From NCBI GenBank assembly GCA_947462335.1, contig OX381721.1, positions 5,084,001 through 5,148,000 of the forward strand: a stretch of 64,000 nucleotides of DNA, read 5' to 3'. The position numbers and the translations under genes are program-made. Each line of letters begins with the position of its first letter. Within the stretch, counting starts at the first letter, position 1. Below the pieces are notes generated by a model. That model worked only from the letters and a program-made list of their open reading frames with translations. It was not told where the DNA came from and did not search any database. This DNA comes from Harmothoe impar (lineage: Eukaryota > Annelida > Polychaeta > Phyllodocida > Polynoidae). Positions 21,686-34,029 of the stretch are shown piece by piece.

Positions 21686-23665
21686 TTGAATTGTGTGCAA
21701 ACCATACCTCTCAATGAATTAAACAAAACTTTGTCTGAAAATGTTGTCAATGTGTCTTTATTGTCATCAACAGTCGATCACAATGATACTATCAATTCAA
21801 ATGATACAGAAATATCCAATGAAAAATCTATGGTGGTAAATCTCTCTGATAAATCCCTCACAAATCCTCAAATGGAAATCCTCAATAAGGGTTTGAAGTT
21901 CTGTCCAACACAATCCAGTGTAGATTTAGCTGAAGTTCGAAATGACCTAGATAAATTTCATAACACGCTGAGAACAAAACAGTATTGGTAAAATGGCAAA
22001 GGGAAGAAATTCCTGGATGGGAAAAAGAAAGCCAACAATAGCAATAAGGACTCAGATGGCCTTAGACAACTAACCATTATGGAATCAATGTCCAAAAGGC
22101 CAGCACCCCCATTCAGCAAGGCAAACCTGATCAAGGTGAAAAATTCTGGTACAGGCTGGAAAGCCCCTAGTGGTTCAATCCCTCTAGAAAACTAGTTTCA
22201 TGAAAATATCAAAAGTCTAAACAATTCGAGCTACCCCAAAGAGGTTAAAGACCATAATATAAATACAAACCAGAGAAAGGCACTCAGAGAACTTGCAAAA
22301 GACAAGTCCATTACCATAAAACCAGCAGATAAAGGAGGGGCCATAGTAGTTATGGACACCCTCAAATACATAGCTGAGGGTCACAGACAACTGACTGACC
22401 CCACAACATATCTAAAACTAGATAGTGATCCGACTGAATTGTACCAAGCAAAGGTAGAGTCAAAAGTACATCAAATGGTGGAGGACAAAGAAATCAGTAA
22501 AAAAGTGGGAAAATCCCTTTTATCTCAAAAGGTCAGAACCCCCCAAATTTACTTCCTCCCAAAAATCCACAAAAATTTGACCAACCCCCCAGGCAGACCC
22601 ATAGTCTCTGCCAATGACTGCCCCACGGAAAGAATATCATCCTTTGTTGATATCTTCCTGAAACCAATGGTACAAAACAGCAACTCCTATGTAAAAGACA
22701 CAACAGACTTCATAAACAAGGTGGAAAATTTAGACCACCTAACAGACACAAGTTTAATAGGCACACTAGATGTGACCTCACTATACACCAACATCCCAAA
22801 TGATGAAGGTATAGAGAGCATAAAAAACATGCTCCAAAATGAGAGAAAGGGTGACATGAACCCTAAAAATGAGACTCTGATAGATCTCTTAACTATGGTT
22901 CTGAAAAGCAACAATTTTCAATTCAATGGTGATAACTACCTACAAATGAGTGGCACCGCAATGGGCACCAGGGTAGCACCATCATATGCCAACCTATTCA
23001 TGACAACTCTAGAAAATAAATTTCTAGAAAACCATGATAAAAAACCAAGGGTCTGGCTACGGTACATAGATGACATCTTCTTTGTCTGGGATCACGGGGA
23101 AGATGATCTAAAGAAGTGGCTCGAATATCTGAACAGCCAACATCACAGCATCAAATTCACATCGGAATGGTCCAAGGACCAGATCAGTTTCCTTGACACC
23201 ACGGTGAAAAGGGCTACCACAGGAGCACTGTATACTGACTTGTATACCAAACCGACAGACTCCAACAGCTACCTGCGGTATGATTCAGCACACCCTCCAA
23301 GTGTGAAAAAGAGTCTGCCATACAGCCAATTCCTCAGACTGCGACGCATCTGTAGGAATGAAAGTGACTTTGAAAAGCACTCTGAGATAAAATCTCAACA
23401 ATTCAGGGAAAAGGGCTACCCTGAAGAACTATTGGCCGAGGCAAAACAAAAAGCCACCCAAAAACGACGCAGAGAACTGCTCGCCAAAAAGAAGAAGGAC
23501 CAAAAAAAGCAGGAAGAAGAAAGAGTCTTCCTGTCCACAACCTTCAGACCCAATTACAACAAATTGGAGAAAATTATAAGAAGGAGATGGGACGAGCTGG
23601 GTGAGTCCAGCACGACCAGAGGCCTACAGAGGAAAAAACTCGTGATAGGCCACAGACTGCTCTAA
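21686..23665 (+). pseudogene. PLE reverse transcriptase, two in-frame stops
   Basis: Telomerase-related RT of the PLE. The N-terminal part (21686-21988) holds 'LTNPQMEILNKGLKFCPT', a PLE hallmark. The same frame continues through TAA (21989-21991) and TAG (22193-22195), past 'ITIKPADKGGAIVVMD', into a long open part from 22352. Numbered from that ATG: 'FLPKIHK' 68-74, 'LDVTSLYTNIP' 139-149 with catalytic Asp140, 'AMGTRVAPSYANLFM' 203-217, 'YIDD' 238-241, and a Lys-rich linker beyond about 375. The frame ends at 23665, and coding continues one frame over into the endonuclease. With two stops and a frameshift this copy cannot make full-length pol without suppression. Confidence 0.88.
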
Positions 23666-23666
23666 C

Positions 23667-24137
23667 CCCCCAAAGGTCAATGGGTGTGTCCACATACCGA
23701 CCAAAAAACACCCAGTCTGTGAAGTGTGTCCAAAACTGGACAAATCAGGAAAAATCTCGGTGACCAAAAACACCTTGAGAGAAACCAAAACCAACATTGT
23801 GTGCGGCAGCTCAAACATTGTATATTGCATAGAGTGCAAATGCTGCGGCAAAAGATACATTGGAGAGACAAAAAGAACCCTCCATGACCGAATTGCAGAA
23901 CACATCGGAGATGTGGAACACAAAAGATATGGGAAAAGTGAAGTGGCGTACCACTTCAACCGACCTGGTCATAAAAAAGACCAAGACATGAAAGTCTATA
24001 TACTGGAGTTCATCTATGAACACCCTGAGTCAAAAAGGGCCAATAAGCTGAGGAAAACCATTGAATGGAAATGGGTACAGAGGCTGAGGACTATCATCCC
24101 ATTAGGGATGAACATAATGGAAAATCGCTTTGGTTAG
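23667..24137 (+). pseudogene. PLE GIY-YIG endonuclease domain
   Basis: The C-terminal nuclease of the PLE pol, expected to nick target DNA. In this frame a Cys-rich linker ('HPVCEVCPK') precedes the domain, as in the zinc-finger linkers of several PLE clades. The GIY-YIG core appears as 'NIVYCIECKCCGKRYIGET', with the usual GIY replaced by VYC, then 'HDRIAEH' with the catalytic Arg, and 'KTIEWKWVQRL'. The frame is open back through the end of the RT, so a single one-base shift near 23650-23665 separates the two. It ends at a stop 25 bp before the 3' pseudo-LTR. Confidence 0.85.
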
Positions 24138-24162
24138 ATTCTATCCCCAAAAAGCCACGTCA

Positions 24163-24927
24163 TTTTTTTCCCTACACTGAACGCTACATTTATGGTACGC
24201 CCGGAAAATATGCATTTAAATTAATTTAAATTAATTTAAATCATTCCCATGGCCCTGTAGTGCAACCAACAGCACGGGAGAACTTTCAATGTAAGATTGA
24301 CCCCCGAATCAAAACCAGAAGCTACAATCTCACATTAAATCAGGTACACTAAAATGTACAGTAGACTGAGTCTAGCCCCAGGCTAAGTCCACAACATAGG
24401 CCTACCTAGGGTAGCCCCTTCCATAAAAACCACAGACTGACTAAAAAACATCACACAGGTCATTAAATCAAATGTGATTAATCAATCCTAAAGGAACTGA
24501 TAAAAATAAAATGCATAAAACTCTGCAATCACCTGATGAAGCTTGAACAGCTGAAACTCTATTCAGAACTCACCCACTGGACAGTGTGACTCAAACATTG
24601 GTACTAAAAATGTATTGACATTTTTCTAAAATAACAAATCAAACCAGTCTCTGGACTGGTTCCCTCTTTTTAGAGGTGTAACTGATAAATTTCATTTTTG
24701 AAGTTTTTTAGTTGCCAGATAAATAAAAGGTTTGTTATGAAGCCCAAACATTGGGACTAAAACACAAGGGACTGACCTCCTTAGTGTCACAACCAATGAG
24801 AATGAGCCAATTTAGGTTACAGTGGGGGTCAGCTGACCCAAAGCTCCAAGGGAGCGGGAAGGACGTACCTGATTTAGTTCTGAAAGAGTAGTGGTGGAGT
24901 AAACACCTAGTCCTCGTCGAATCATTT
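24163..24927 (+). repeat. PLE 3' pseudo-LTR
   Basis: Direct repeat of 19400-20167, starting in a T run and ending 'gaatcattt'. A second copy of the hammerhead-like core (CTGATGA..GAAA) is at 24533-24556. Confidence 0.9.
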
Positions 24928-24942
24928 CTTAGTTACCATAAT
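24928..24942. repeat. PLE target site duplication, right copy
   Basis: Exact repeat of 19385-19399 directly after the 3' pseudo-LTR. Confidence 0.85.
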
Positions 24943-26449
24943 CATCTTCATGACCGATCAGTCCTTCACCCTAGGCCAAATGCTGCCATCAACAAAGCCC
25001 ATCTAGAATGGATAAGAAATAGCCTTTAAATACCAAGGCTATTTCTAAATACATGAATAAATTGTGTTTAAGATTAGAATTTAATAGGAAAGGCAGGGCA
25101 GGGCAGAGAAATACTGGGAAGGATAGGGTAGGGCAGGGCTCCTGACGACCAGGGTTATCATGCATAACCCTTAGGGTATTTTGCAGAACGAACACATACA
25201 TGGGCCAAATGAATTGATTTATAGCTAAGCACTCAGATATTTATGTGGAAAATATATCACATTGATCCATGCAATTATTTTACTACATATGTATCCTTTT
25301 GAAGATGGTTCAAAGTAGGTTATTAATTAGGAATGACAATTCATTACGAGATGTGCTATTTATTCAAACTTCTTTGTTAGATTTCTTCACTAATCAATAC
25401 TTGACATATTATACTAAACATACAAAGGCAATTTCTCAAATTATGTGATAGGTAAACACTGAAAATTGTGCAAAAAATCAGTCGATGGTGACCTTTAGGC
25501 CTCTCATAGACTGGCATTGTGCAAACGCCTAAATTGGGCTCATTGAAATATTGAAGACAAGAATACTAGCTCCTTACATATAGCCATTCATTTGGAAATA
25601 GACTCAGTTTCATTGTGGACTGCTGCTGCCCTTTCAAATAAATATGAAGATAATTATACCAATAGACATCTGACCTACATCATGTGCATCATGACACTAA
25701 TCTAAGCCAATAACGGTGGTCTATAAACTCTGTTACAAGGCACATTATGAACAGATTATCAGTAATTAATCAATTGTCTATTGCCCTTTATTGCCCCATA
25801 GAACAGGCGGCTACTGCTGTAGCTACCATTAACCCATGTTAACACCTCTGTTCAGTGTCAGCTGATTCTACACAAGCCAATGAATGTAGAGTCCCTTTAG
25901 AGGTGTATGAGAAGCAGGTGTAAGAAATGTCTGAGATAAAATGGGAGATTATAACCAAGCTTTATCTTGTTTCAAGTTCTCCAATCTAAGACCTCAGAGT
26001 GTGGATGTAGTATTAAATGATGTTTACACATGATGATGCATGATGCATTTGGTCAGAACATTTCTGAACAACACTCTTCATCAAATTGGCCAATCTAGGC
26101 CACTGTCATCAATTCTCTGGAATCACAAAGTAAGGACAACATCAGCATCGTAAGTGCAATTTCTTGGATCATGAATGCGATATGTTTGTTTTATAATTAT
26201 AGCAGCTCATTTCATTACAAAAAGAATATTGCCTGTTCAATTATAATTCCCTTTTAGTCTGGTCAAGGGTATAATTATGAATCTACAAAGTGCTAGAAAA
26301 TATCCTGTACAGGCTACTTATCATTCATCACTACGACGTATTAGAGAATGTGCCAATTTATTTTTCATTCTTTTACAAACATAATGATCATGCGTGAAAC
26401 CCAAGTTAATTGTTGCCTTGATTAACCTTAAGGATGGATGTCGCTAAAC
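24943..26449. other. Unassigned intergenic sequence
   Basis: AT-rich, without coding or RNA signal. A short purine-rich run (about 25090-25140, 'gggcagggcagag') is the only compositional feature. Confidence 0.45.
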
Positions 26450-26770
26450 ACTTGTTGTCATGATGCACCAATGCAGCCCTGGCAGGTAACCCACCAGGGC
26501 TTCACTGGTGTATCACGCTGACCCTTCCTAAGTGCCTCTACCTTATAAGTTCGGCAAGATGCTTGTATGCAGCCCTGGTGAGTTGCTCTCCAGGGCCGCA
26601 TTCAAACATCATGATGACCAAGGGCATGATACTTTGATGCATCATGCCCTTGGTCGCTATGAAGCATGAATGCAGCCCCGGTAAGCTACTCACCAGGGCT
26701 GCATTCATGCATCATGACTACCAAAGCCATGATGCATTGAGGTATCATGCCATCCTGAAAGGGTTACACA
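26450..26770. repeat. Hairpin-rich dispersed repeat, main cluster
   Basis: Repeating cassettes of about 100 bp built from two palindromes: 'atgcagccctgg' paired with 'ccagggctgcat', and 'gaccaagggcatgat' paired with 'atcatgcccttggtc'. Related copies lie at 59500-59750, 62108-62190 and partly 57590-57640. Each cassette can fold into strong hairpins. No open frame. Confidence 0.7.
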
Positions 26771-29700
26771 ATGGTTTACACACTGCCTCATAAGGTGATG
26801 AAGCAGCTTCCTATGAGGCAGCTCAACATGAAGAATGAAAACCATCCCAGTCACAGCTAGTTTTTATTTTTACTAGTTAATTTAATTAAGACAGAGAACA
26901 ACAGGTTTTACCCGAATAAGGCTAAGGATTAAAAGAGAAGTTCACTACTTTTAACAGATAGACCTGTCTATGGCATAATTGTACGACGTTATCTATGTAC
27001 TTTGAAATTATTAAAGTTATTCATTTGTCATGCATGAATATTTGTTCAGCTATATCCTAGCCTAGATAATAATAACAGGTTTTTTTTTTACATCTAGTGC
27101 CTTACATCGTTAAACTACACAGAGAAAAGCAACAGCGTTGGAAGGGAGTCGAGGTTGCCTCCAGAATGACTTACCTCTGTAGTGAGATATGTCCGTAAAT
27201 GGTTAAGGAGTTGACTATAGAGATGTTGTAATTATAACAAAGCTCTGTGTAGAGAGGGTGTCTGGTGTCTGTGATCTGATACCAAAAGACAGTAATGTGA
27301 ATCTCAGCTCTCATAATTCTTCATACCCTGCTCCCTAATTAGTTTTGGAAACTGGAGGTGCCTCTTTAAATCACTGCAAGACACAGTGATAATTAGATCA
27401 TGGATGTGGGGCTTTAACAAGAAGAGTGTACCCAGTTGGCACACCACCACTTACTAGTTGTTGCTTGAGTGGATAGTGGCCTTGCAGCCCTTATTAGTAA
27501 CCTGCTAATAACTAGTGCGTATGCACTGATTCATGTGCAGCCCTTACTAAGTGGGATGGTACAGCCCTGATTAGTAGTTTCAGTTGCAGGGCTACAGAAA
27601 CAGTTCACACTTAGGGCAGTTTTTTATGACTGCTAGCAAGGGCTTCCCATTTTATGGTTATTAATCTATACTTGAGCTGGCTTAACAAGGGCTAAATTAG
27701 CAGTGTTTAAGCAGAGCTACATTCAAGCTATTATACAGAGCAGAGAACTGAAATGCTGCAAAAGCAGTGCATGATAAGGGCTGATCATGAAGGTTTGAAT
27801 AATGCCTGGACATTGAATGCTTATTAGTCTATGCTTGGACTTGGTCTTCTAAGATCCAAATAAGCAGTGGATAATAAAACATTGCCTGTAAGCTCTTATT
27901 GTATAAATAGTATTCTTAGATCTAATGCCTATTATATGAAGGCAAATACACAGATCATAGCAAATTATGAGTCACTTACAAGAAGAAATAGCTTTGTCAT
28001 AACTAACTATAGCACTTTTCTGCATGACAAATTGCATTTTTTAAACAATCTAAACTGGTTAACCAATGCTGTACATCATTTTGTTAAAATCGAAATATGT
28101 AATTCCAAAGTTAAAGAATCACAATTCTGGGACTGTGAATTTTAGTCACTGATTGCTTTGTTGGCACAATGCTGAAACATTGTTATAAACAAAACAAATA
28201 AGGCACCTTATTTCCATTACATCAGCAATTTGCAATTGGAAAATTCACAGAACAAGGACGAGTTACTTATTTGCATTCCTTAACATGTTGTTCATCTAAC
28301 AGCTGTTCAATGAAAGTAAAGGTATGTAAAAACCTTAGAAAAGATCCGTCAAGCTCTTAATTGAAAAAAGGCTATGAAAATGCTGCTTCACTTGAATTTT
28401 ATGCTTCAAAATAAAAAGATATTTTCTGTTGCTTGATGATTCACTCCCCTTTTTCTGTATGAACCTAATAACACCTGTAGGCATTCTTCGGTTCCATTAT
28501 CTGTTGTTTCCACTCCTTGAAACCTTTTTGGTCATTAGTACTTGTATTGTTCTAGCATCCACTACCATTGTTAGAAGTACAAAACAGTTACAGCTGTGAT
28601 TTTGTAAAAACATGTTCTCTTTCTATTCCACAAATATATATAGATAGGGAATGAAAGCTTTGACTGAAAGGTTAACATAATAAATATCCAGTTGCTTGAT
28701 ACAACATATAGCAAATGAAAAAGGTACACAGCCCAATGCCTATTTGCTATCTCACACAAACTGTCCAGCAAATAAATAATGTAAATAATTCATATGTGCA
28801 TATTGCAATTAGACTTCCATTTCAATTATTGTAATCATTTAGTATTTTATTATTGTAATTCTGCATATGGCTGCAGAGATTGAAATACCTCAAGAATAAA
28901 ATAATCGAATAAGTTTTAGAAAATGCAAAAAATAAAAGAAGAAAATTAACATTTCTTTTTTGCTAATATGGCATGTTTAATGGGTTTTTTTCTGAGGGTG
29001 TGTTTTTCTGCTGATTTTTGCTGTGTTTGATTCCACCTAAATCACGTTTTAGATGACAGGTAGTGGTAAATATGAGCCAATTCAAAATGTAACAGTTCTT
29101 ATTTTTGTTCTGTCCATAGTTCAATTCAGATCTCTGTTTTCTACATGTTCAAAAATTGTTTTATAGATAAGATTTTCAGTCAATAAACCAATATCAATAT
29201 CCATGGACAGTACCAGCAGATACCCCCAGGTGGCAGTGGCCATCCACATTGAGCTCGTTAGTTTTGTGGTTTTGATTTGAATAAATCAGGGTTTAATAAT
29301 GTGTTCTGCCCTCATAGAACCCCACTAGAAAGCTTTTTGCGGAGCTCCTCACAACTGCAAGCTGGCACTGTTTAAGGATGCTTTCAATCACAATTAATCA
29401 GACAATTAATTAAAGAGAAACCAAAAGAAATCTTATTGAATAAATAGCCCTAATCTTAATGGGGGAGCTCAGAAAAATTTGTTTTGAAACCCTGATAACG
29501 TAATTGATGTGAATCAAGTTTTTATTTTTTGTCACCTGTATTTTTCTCCTTCAACGGCAAATTACACCAGCATACCTCTGGTAGGAGTTGCTGTTTGCCT
29601 TTTGAGACCATTTGGAGGACTGCCTTTAACAGTACTTTACCAAACAAAAAATGCACATGGAATAGCTTATGAAGGTAATGTTCATATATATCTAATTGTA

Positions 29701-31239
29701 TTTGTTGCAAAGATGATTGTTAAAGTATACAATTAGCATTACCAAACAGGGCCATAATGTCTTTTGGAGGATCTTTTTGTGTTTTTTCATGATTTTTATG
29801 GTCCCTTTTTAAAAAAAACGTTTTGGACTATCGATAGCAGCTTTGAGGGCTCTTACTAGATTAACATTTGTCTAGAAGAAGTTAAGGGCTTTTTGAATAT
29901 GTAAACATTATTTTGCTATGTACATTGGAACCTTTGCAGGATTTAAATTGCCTTGTTAAACAGCTTTCCATTCATTTCTATAGTAAATAAAACACCCCAA
30001 AATTTACCAAACATAGCTATTTCAATTGAAATCCCGCAAAGGTTGTACTAATCACACAACATAAATATGAGCATTTCAAATAAGCTGATGACCTCTTCTT
30101 CAGAATGATTACCACAGCTTTTGGCCAGAATTAGAAATAAGCATTTAAAGCTTGGTTTTACTTGAAAAATAGTGTAAAATAGAGGGAGAGCAGGGGGTCC
30201 ACTGGCCCCACAGGTTTATCATTGAAAATGTCTCCAATAAATACCCGTATTTTGCCAATTGTATTCTATGATTGAAAGACAACCAATAGAGATAGAGCTT
30301 AACCGAGAGTAGTTCTGTAATCCCCATGCCATACTGCATCTGATAGAGTAAAAAGTGATACAGATAGATTGTTCTGTAGATCCTGTGTGGTAATGCTAAT
30401 ACAATGGCTCAAACTACATGCATGATCTCTTAGCTAATTGTTGAGGATTGCAGGCCGAATTTATTATAAGTATATTTAACATGTTCAATATCCAATCAGA
30501 TCATGAGTGTGTATAGAAAAAAAAACACTTCACATTGATGAGTTTCACTGTCTGTAATGTCGCCAAATGTTAACATTTATATCTTTTACATCCTGATCTT
30601 ATATGGAGTTTCTAAAGAAACAGTTTCACATGTTCACAGGGCTCACAGGGCTCATATGAACCGAACCAGGGACAATGGATGACACTTAGACAAAACAGGG
30701 GTCAACACAAGCAAACACACAAAGAAAAATAGACAAGAAGAGTCAAAAAGAATAGATGGACCTGCACTCAAGGACGCGGCAAAGATGAAACAATAGAAAA
30801 CCAGATAATACAATTATTACCTAGTGCTATTACCTAGCTTGGGTTCTATCCCCCTCTATCTATCCTTCTCTTTTCTACTTCTCTATCACTATTCTTCTAT
30901 TAAAGGACTATTATTGTATACATACTAACTAATAAATTAACTCTGTGCCAAATTATAATCCATGACTTTATTATGAAAAGTTAGGCATGTATAACAGGAA
31001 TCCACACCATACGTGGCTGTGTTTCCCTGTTATGATATTCTTATAAGGCTACAAAAGCCTTTATTACCTCCGCTCATCGAAAATGCTGGTGATTGTATTA
31101 ATACAACCTTCTATGCCATTACAATCCTGCCAGGATAAATAAAAGAAATTACAAAACAATACAATATAATGCAATGTAAGTGACACTGAGTGTCAATAAA
31201 GGTCGCTGTGGCTCCTTGGATCTCATGCTATAAGTTTTG
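26771..31239. other. Long unassigned AT-rich stretch
   Basis: No supported gene. 27480-27600 contains 'gcagcccttattag' and similar words, repeated loosely. 29540-29680 is a possible exon-like open stretch followed by a GT, but the translated residues match no family I recognise. Host introns or intergenic DNA are equally likely. Confidence 0.45.
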
Positions 31240-32080
31240 TTTCTTTTGTATTTAGGAGCAGTAGGAGGCTGGCAGTGGTCCCCAGTCAGGGTTCAGGCTC
31301 TACAAATAACCCCCACATCCATCACTGAGCTGCTCTCTGTCTGCATTTATATGCACCTTATTAAGTGCTGAGGTGATCACAGAAGCTTATGGGGAAAGTA
31401 ACCACTTGCCCGCAGTAATGCATGTTATTACAAAACCTAACGATATTGGTATGATCCTGTGTTTGGATAATGAAAAAAAAAGTACCACCCACAGGTTTGG
31501 TATGCTTTTGCATACCACCCAGACATCTGGCTCGCCTTTGGATGCTGTACAGCAATCACAAGTGAGCATTCATTCACGTGAGAGCTAGGGCAATTGCGGC
31601 AATGTTAACAACACACTTGGCAATCCAGTATGAAAAAAAAGCCATCTAGCATGAAGATAGGGTGATCTAGCATCAACATAAATGTAGAAAAGACTTTCAA
31701 ATGTTGGCTGTTGTGTGGTTTTTCATTTTTCTAGGGAAGGTGGGTTTGTTGATAAGAACCCTGAAAAAGCAAATCAAATAGGGTCTACTCTGTTACAGAT
31801 GCCGGACTGGGTAGTGTGTCATGTGACAGGAATAATAATGTGAGAAGCTGATACTGAAACCCTCCTGAACCTTCAACTTAATTCCAGGAACAGAGTGTAG
31901 CTTACTGACAAGACCATGGAAAAACAGTTAGTTTTCACGGCAGCTGTACCAAGTTGTGTTTATTCTGGGAGCTCACACAGAAGTTGGTTGCATGTTGTGT
32001 GACAGAAATAGCAAAGCTGGAGCCTGCAGGCTGTTGTTTTCCAGCATGAACAAAGGGAAATACTGACAGTGTGTGTCTAT
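31240..32080. repeat. Local duplication, copy A
   Basis: Aligns with 57920-58560. Long shared phrases include 'tgtcatgtgacaggaataat' and 'gatactgaaaccctcctgaa'. The two copies now lie about 26 kb apart because the nested retroelement landed between them. No coding signal. Confidence 0.7.
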
Positions 32081-32918
32081 TATGAGCTTCAGAATAATCT
32101 AAATGCAGGCAGTTACTGATTTTATAATCATCAATACGTTACACCATTTGTGGATTAAATATCAAAACCAATTTGCTACATTTGATTCCACTGAGAAATA
32201 ACATAATATATTGCAAGGTTTTTCTTGCCTTTACTTGTGCCTTGGATAGTTCTTTCCATTTCTTCATGTGTTTAGGAAATATAAAGAAGGTCTTTTACAG
32301 ACGGATGGGATAATTTCAGCCCTAAAAGCGATTGCCTTCCATACTGAATATTGCATTCATGTGTTATGTATGCATCTGCTAATTTGAGTACTGCACATAA
32401 TCCACATTAGTATGAATGCATTATGACGTCCCCAAAGGGTTAACAAGCTGTTCTCGTGGTCAGTTTTTCTGATTTCCTACTTTACCTCCTTTCTCTATTC
32501 CAATCTTTGTGATCTGCTGTATCTATATATATAGATATAGATGTGATTAAACTATGTATATATATATACGGAGTTTAATCACATGCTGTGACACAAGAGC
32601 CCTGACATATTAAAGAGGGGTCAGCCTTGGATCAGTTTTACAACTGTTAGGATTAAATGTTTGGTGTGGTTTGCTCATCTGTCTTTTCTGTGTTTTGCTT
32701 TGGTGAAGGTCCCTTGCCCTTGTCTCTAGTGACTTATTTACAGACCAGTACTACTACTTGCTAGAATTAGGACACCACACTCTGATATAACCTATCTGTG
32801 AGGCTGATAGGGCTGAATGGGAAGTCTTGATTCCTAATCTGGGTTTAGTAGAAACTTGAGGAAGAACATGTCCTGTTACCATTATGACAGTGCGCATGAG
32901 TAAATAGCAGGCCCTACA
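32081..32918. other. Unassigned sequence with a small AT palindrome
   Basis: Flank of the Gypsy insertion. 32543-32583 has an 11-bp inverted repeat 'gtgattaaact'/'agtttaatcac' around a TA-rich microsatellite, which may be a minute foldback element. Confidence 0.45.
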
Positions 32919-32922
32919 CTCC
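32919..32922. repeat. Gypsy target site duplication, left (CTCC)
   Basis: CTCC precedes the 5' LTR and recurs at 57010-57013 after the 3' LTR, giving a 4-bp target duplication. Confidence 0.75.
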
Positions 32923-33337
32923 TGAAGGGGTTTACTACGGTAATCATTTACATCCAGGTGACCGAGGAGGGTTAAGTTCGGGTTGTTCCCGCCTGGCGTT
33001 AGTGTGGGCGGTATCCCAGAGGGGGCGACTGTCCTCTCTCGGGTACTGCGCATCACGTTTCAGGCGGGAGCCAACCGACACGTGACCATGTCGATTTCAT
33101 ATCCAGAGGGGGTATATAAACCTCCCCTCCTCGTATAGTCGCCAGTCAGTGCAGGCCCGGCTGACTCCCAGCATTACCCTACCCCAATCACTAGATTGAA
33201 CCAGGACTACTTCGTCTTACCCTTCGGGTTAAGACTAGATTCAATTGTAATAGGGTGCGTTGAATAAAAACACTCTTTCTACTTCGCACTTGGAAACTGA
33301 CGTTCTTGTTCTCTTTCTGAGATTCCGAACCACTACA
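32923..33337 (+). repeat. Gypsy 5' LTR
   Basis: Contains a TATA box ('ggtatataaacc', about 33109-33120) and a downstream AATAAA (near 33264), as expected for promoter and polyadenylation signals of an LTR. It has a 4-bp 'gcat'-type insertion relative to the 3' LTR. Confidence 0.88.
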
Positions 33338-33338
33338 C

Positions 33339-33351
33339 TGGTGGATCTGCC
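33339..33351 (+). promoter_or_regulatory. Probable tRNA primer binding site
   Basis: TGGTGGATCTGCC starts one base after the LTR, the usual place for the primer binding site. The primer tRNA was not identified. A related 'tggtggatcggcc' recurs at about 33989. Confidence 0.45.
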
Positions 33352-34029
33352 GCGATGAATCGGGTAGTACGTTGAGTGTACGGTAGGAGCATTCCAGCTT
33401 GCTGGGGATTGGCCACCTGCTGGCAGTTGGTAGTTGCAAGGGCAGCTTGGGAAGTGTTTGTCCCCAGTACGGGCAGTTGGAGTTCAGCGTGGAGTTCAGT
33501 CAACAAATTGGCTGAATCGGTATGGTGTAGAAAGCTTCCATCACTGGGAAGTCAGGGTATCTCAACGACTGCTTGATAAAGCCCCATTGGGACCTGCGGT
33601 CTCCAGTGGGTGAGAATGCCTGGTGCTAGCTGCCTCTATACTCTGGGGGCTGGGACTCTCTGTAACTGCTTGATAAAGCCCCTTCTAGGAGGGAGAGAAA
33701 GCCCAGGGTTGGTAACCCCCCGGAAAATCCGAATCTAGAGGACATGATGGAAGCTGATGGGGGTAGTGTAGGGGTCGGATTCCCCGTACCCTGGTGGAGA
33801 GCCCGAAGGGGTAAAACACCTGGGTAATCCTCACCCTCTGTACCATACCGATCCAGTAACCTAGGGAGCGGAGAACAGTCAGACACGGGTTGGTAGTGTA
33901 ACGGTTAGCACGCTTGTCACCGGTGCGAGAGGTCTGTGGTTCGATTCCCAGCCGATCCAATGACTAAGTTTTCCGCGACCTCTACACTGGTGGATCGGCC
34001 GGTGGTTAGCACACTTATCAGAGTTCGGG
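33352..34029 (+). other. Gypsy leader without gag
   Basis: About 680 bp between the primer binding site and the RNase H remnant, where gag, protease and RT would be expected. 'actgcttgataaagcccc' occurs twice (33568 and 33666). A tRNA-like segment lies at 33888-33959 and a partial second one at about 33990-34030. No open frame with a retroviral motif is present, so the central genes were deleted or replaced. Confidence 0.6.
33888..33959 (+). ncRNA. tRNA-Asp-like segment (SINE-type remnant)
   Basis: An A-box-like stretch 'tagtgtaacggttagcac', 'cttgtcac' with a GTC anticodon context, and a B-box 'ggttcgattcc' lie in tRNA order, ending 'gccgatcca'. The T-arm stem is poorly paired and the acceptor 5' half does not match, so it is not a working tRNA. 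A tRNA-derived SINE head or a captured tRNA is likely. Confidence 0.4.

Larger units (their letters stand above)
19400..24927 (+). mobile_element. Full-length Penelope-like element (PLE)
   Basis: A 5.5-kb retroelement flanked by direct repeats of about 765 bp (pseudo-LTRs) and a 15-bp target duplication. Order: pseudo-LTR, ORF1 with a candidate intron, RT, GIY-YIG endonuclease, pseudo-LTR. PLEs use an RT related to telomerase and, in this class, a GIY-YIG nuclease. The two flanking repeats differ at only about five positions by eye, so insertion is recent, although pol already carries two nonsense codons and a frameshift. It may have moved on proteins made by a sister copy. Confidence 0.92.

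Noticed and set aside
29509..29736. Possible host exon ('IPLVGVAVCLLRPFGGLP')
   Set aside because: A GT follows and a weak pyrimidine tract precedes it, but no domain is recognised and there are no neighbouring exons.
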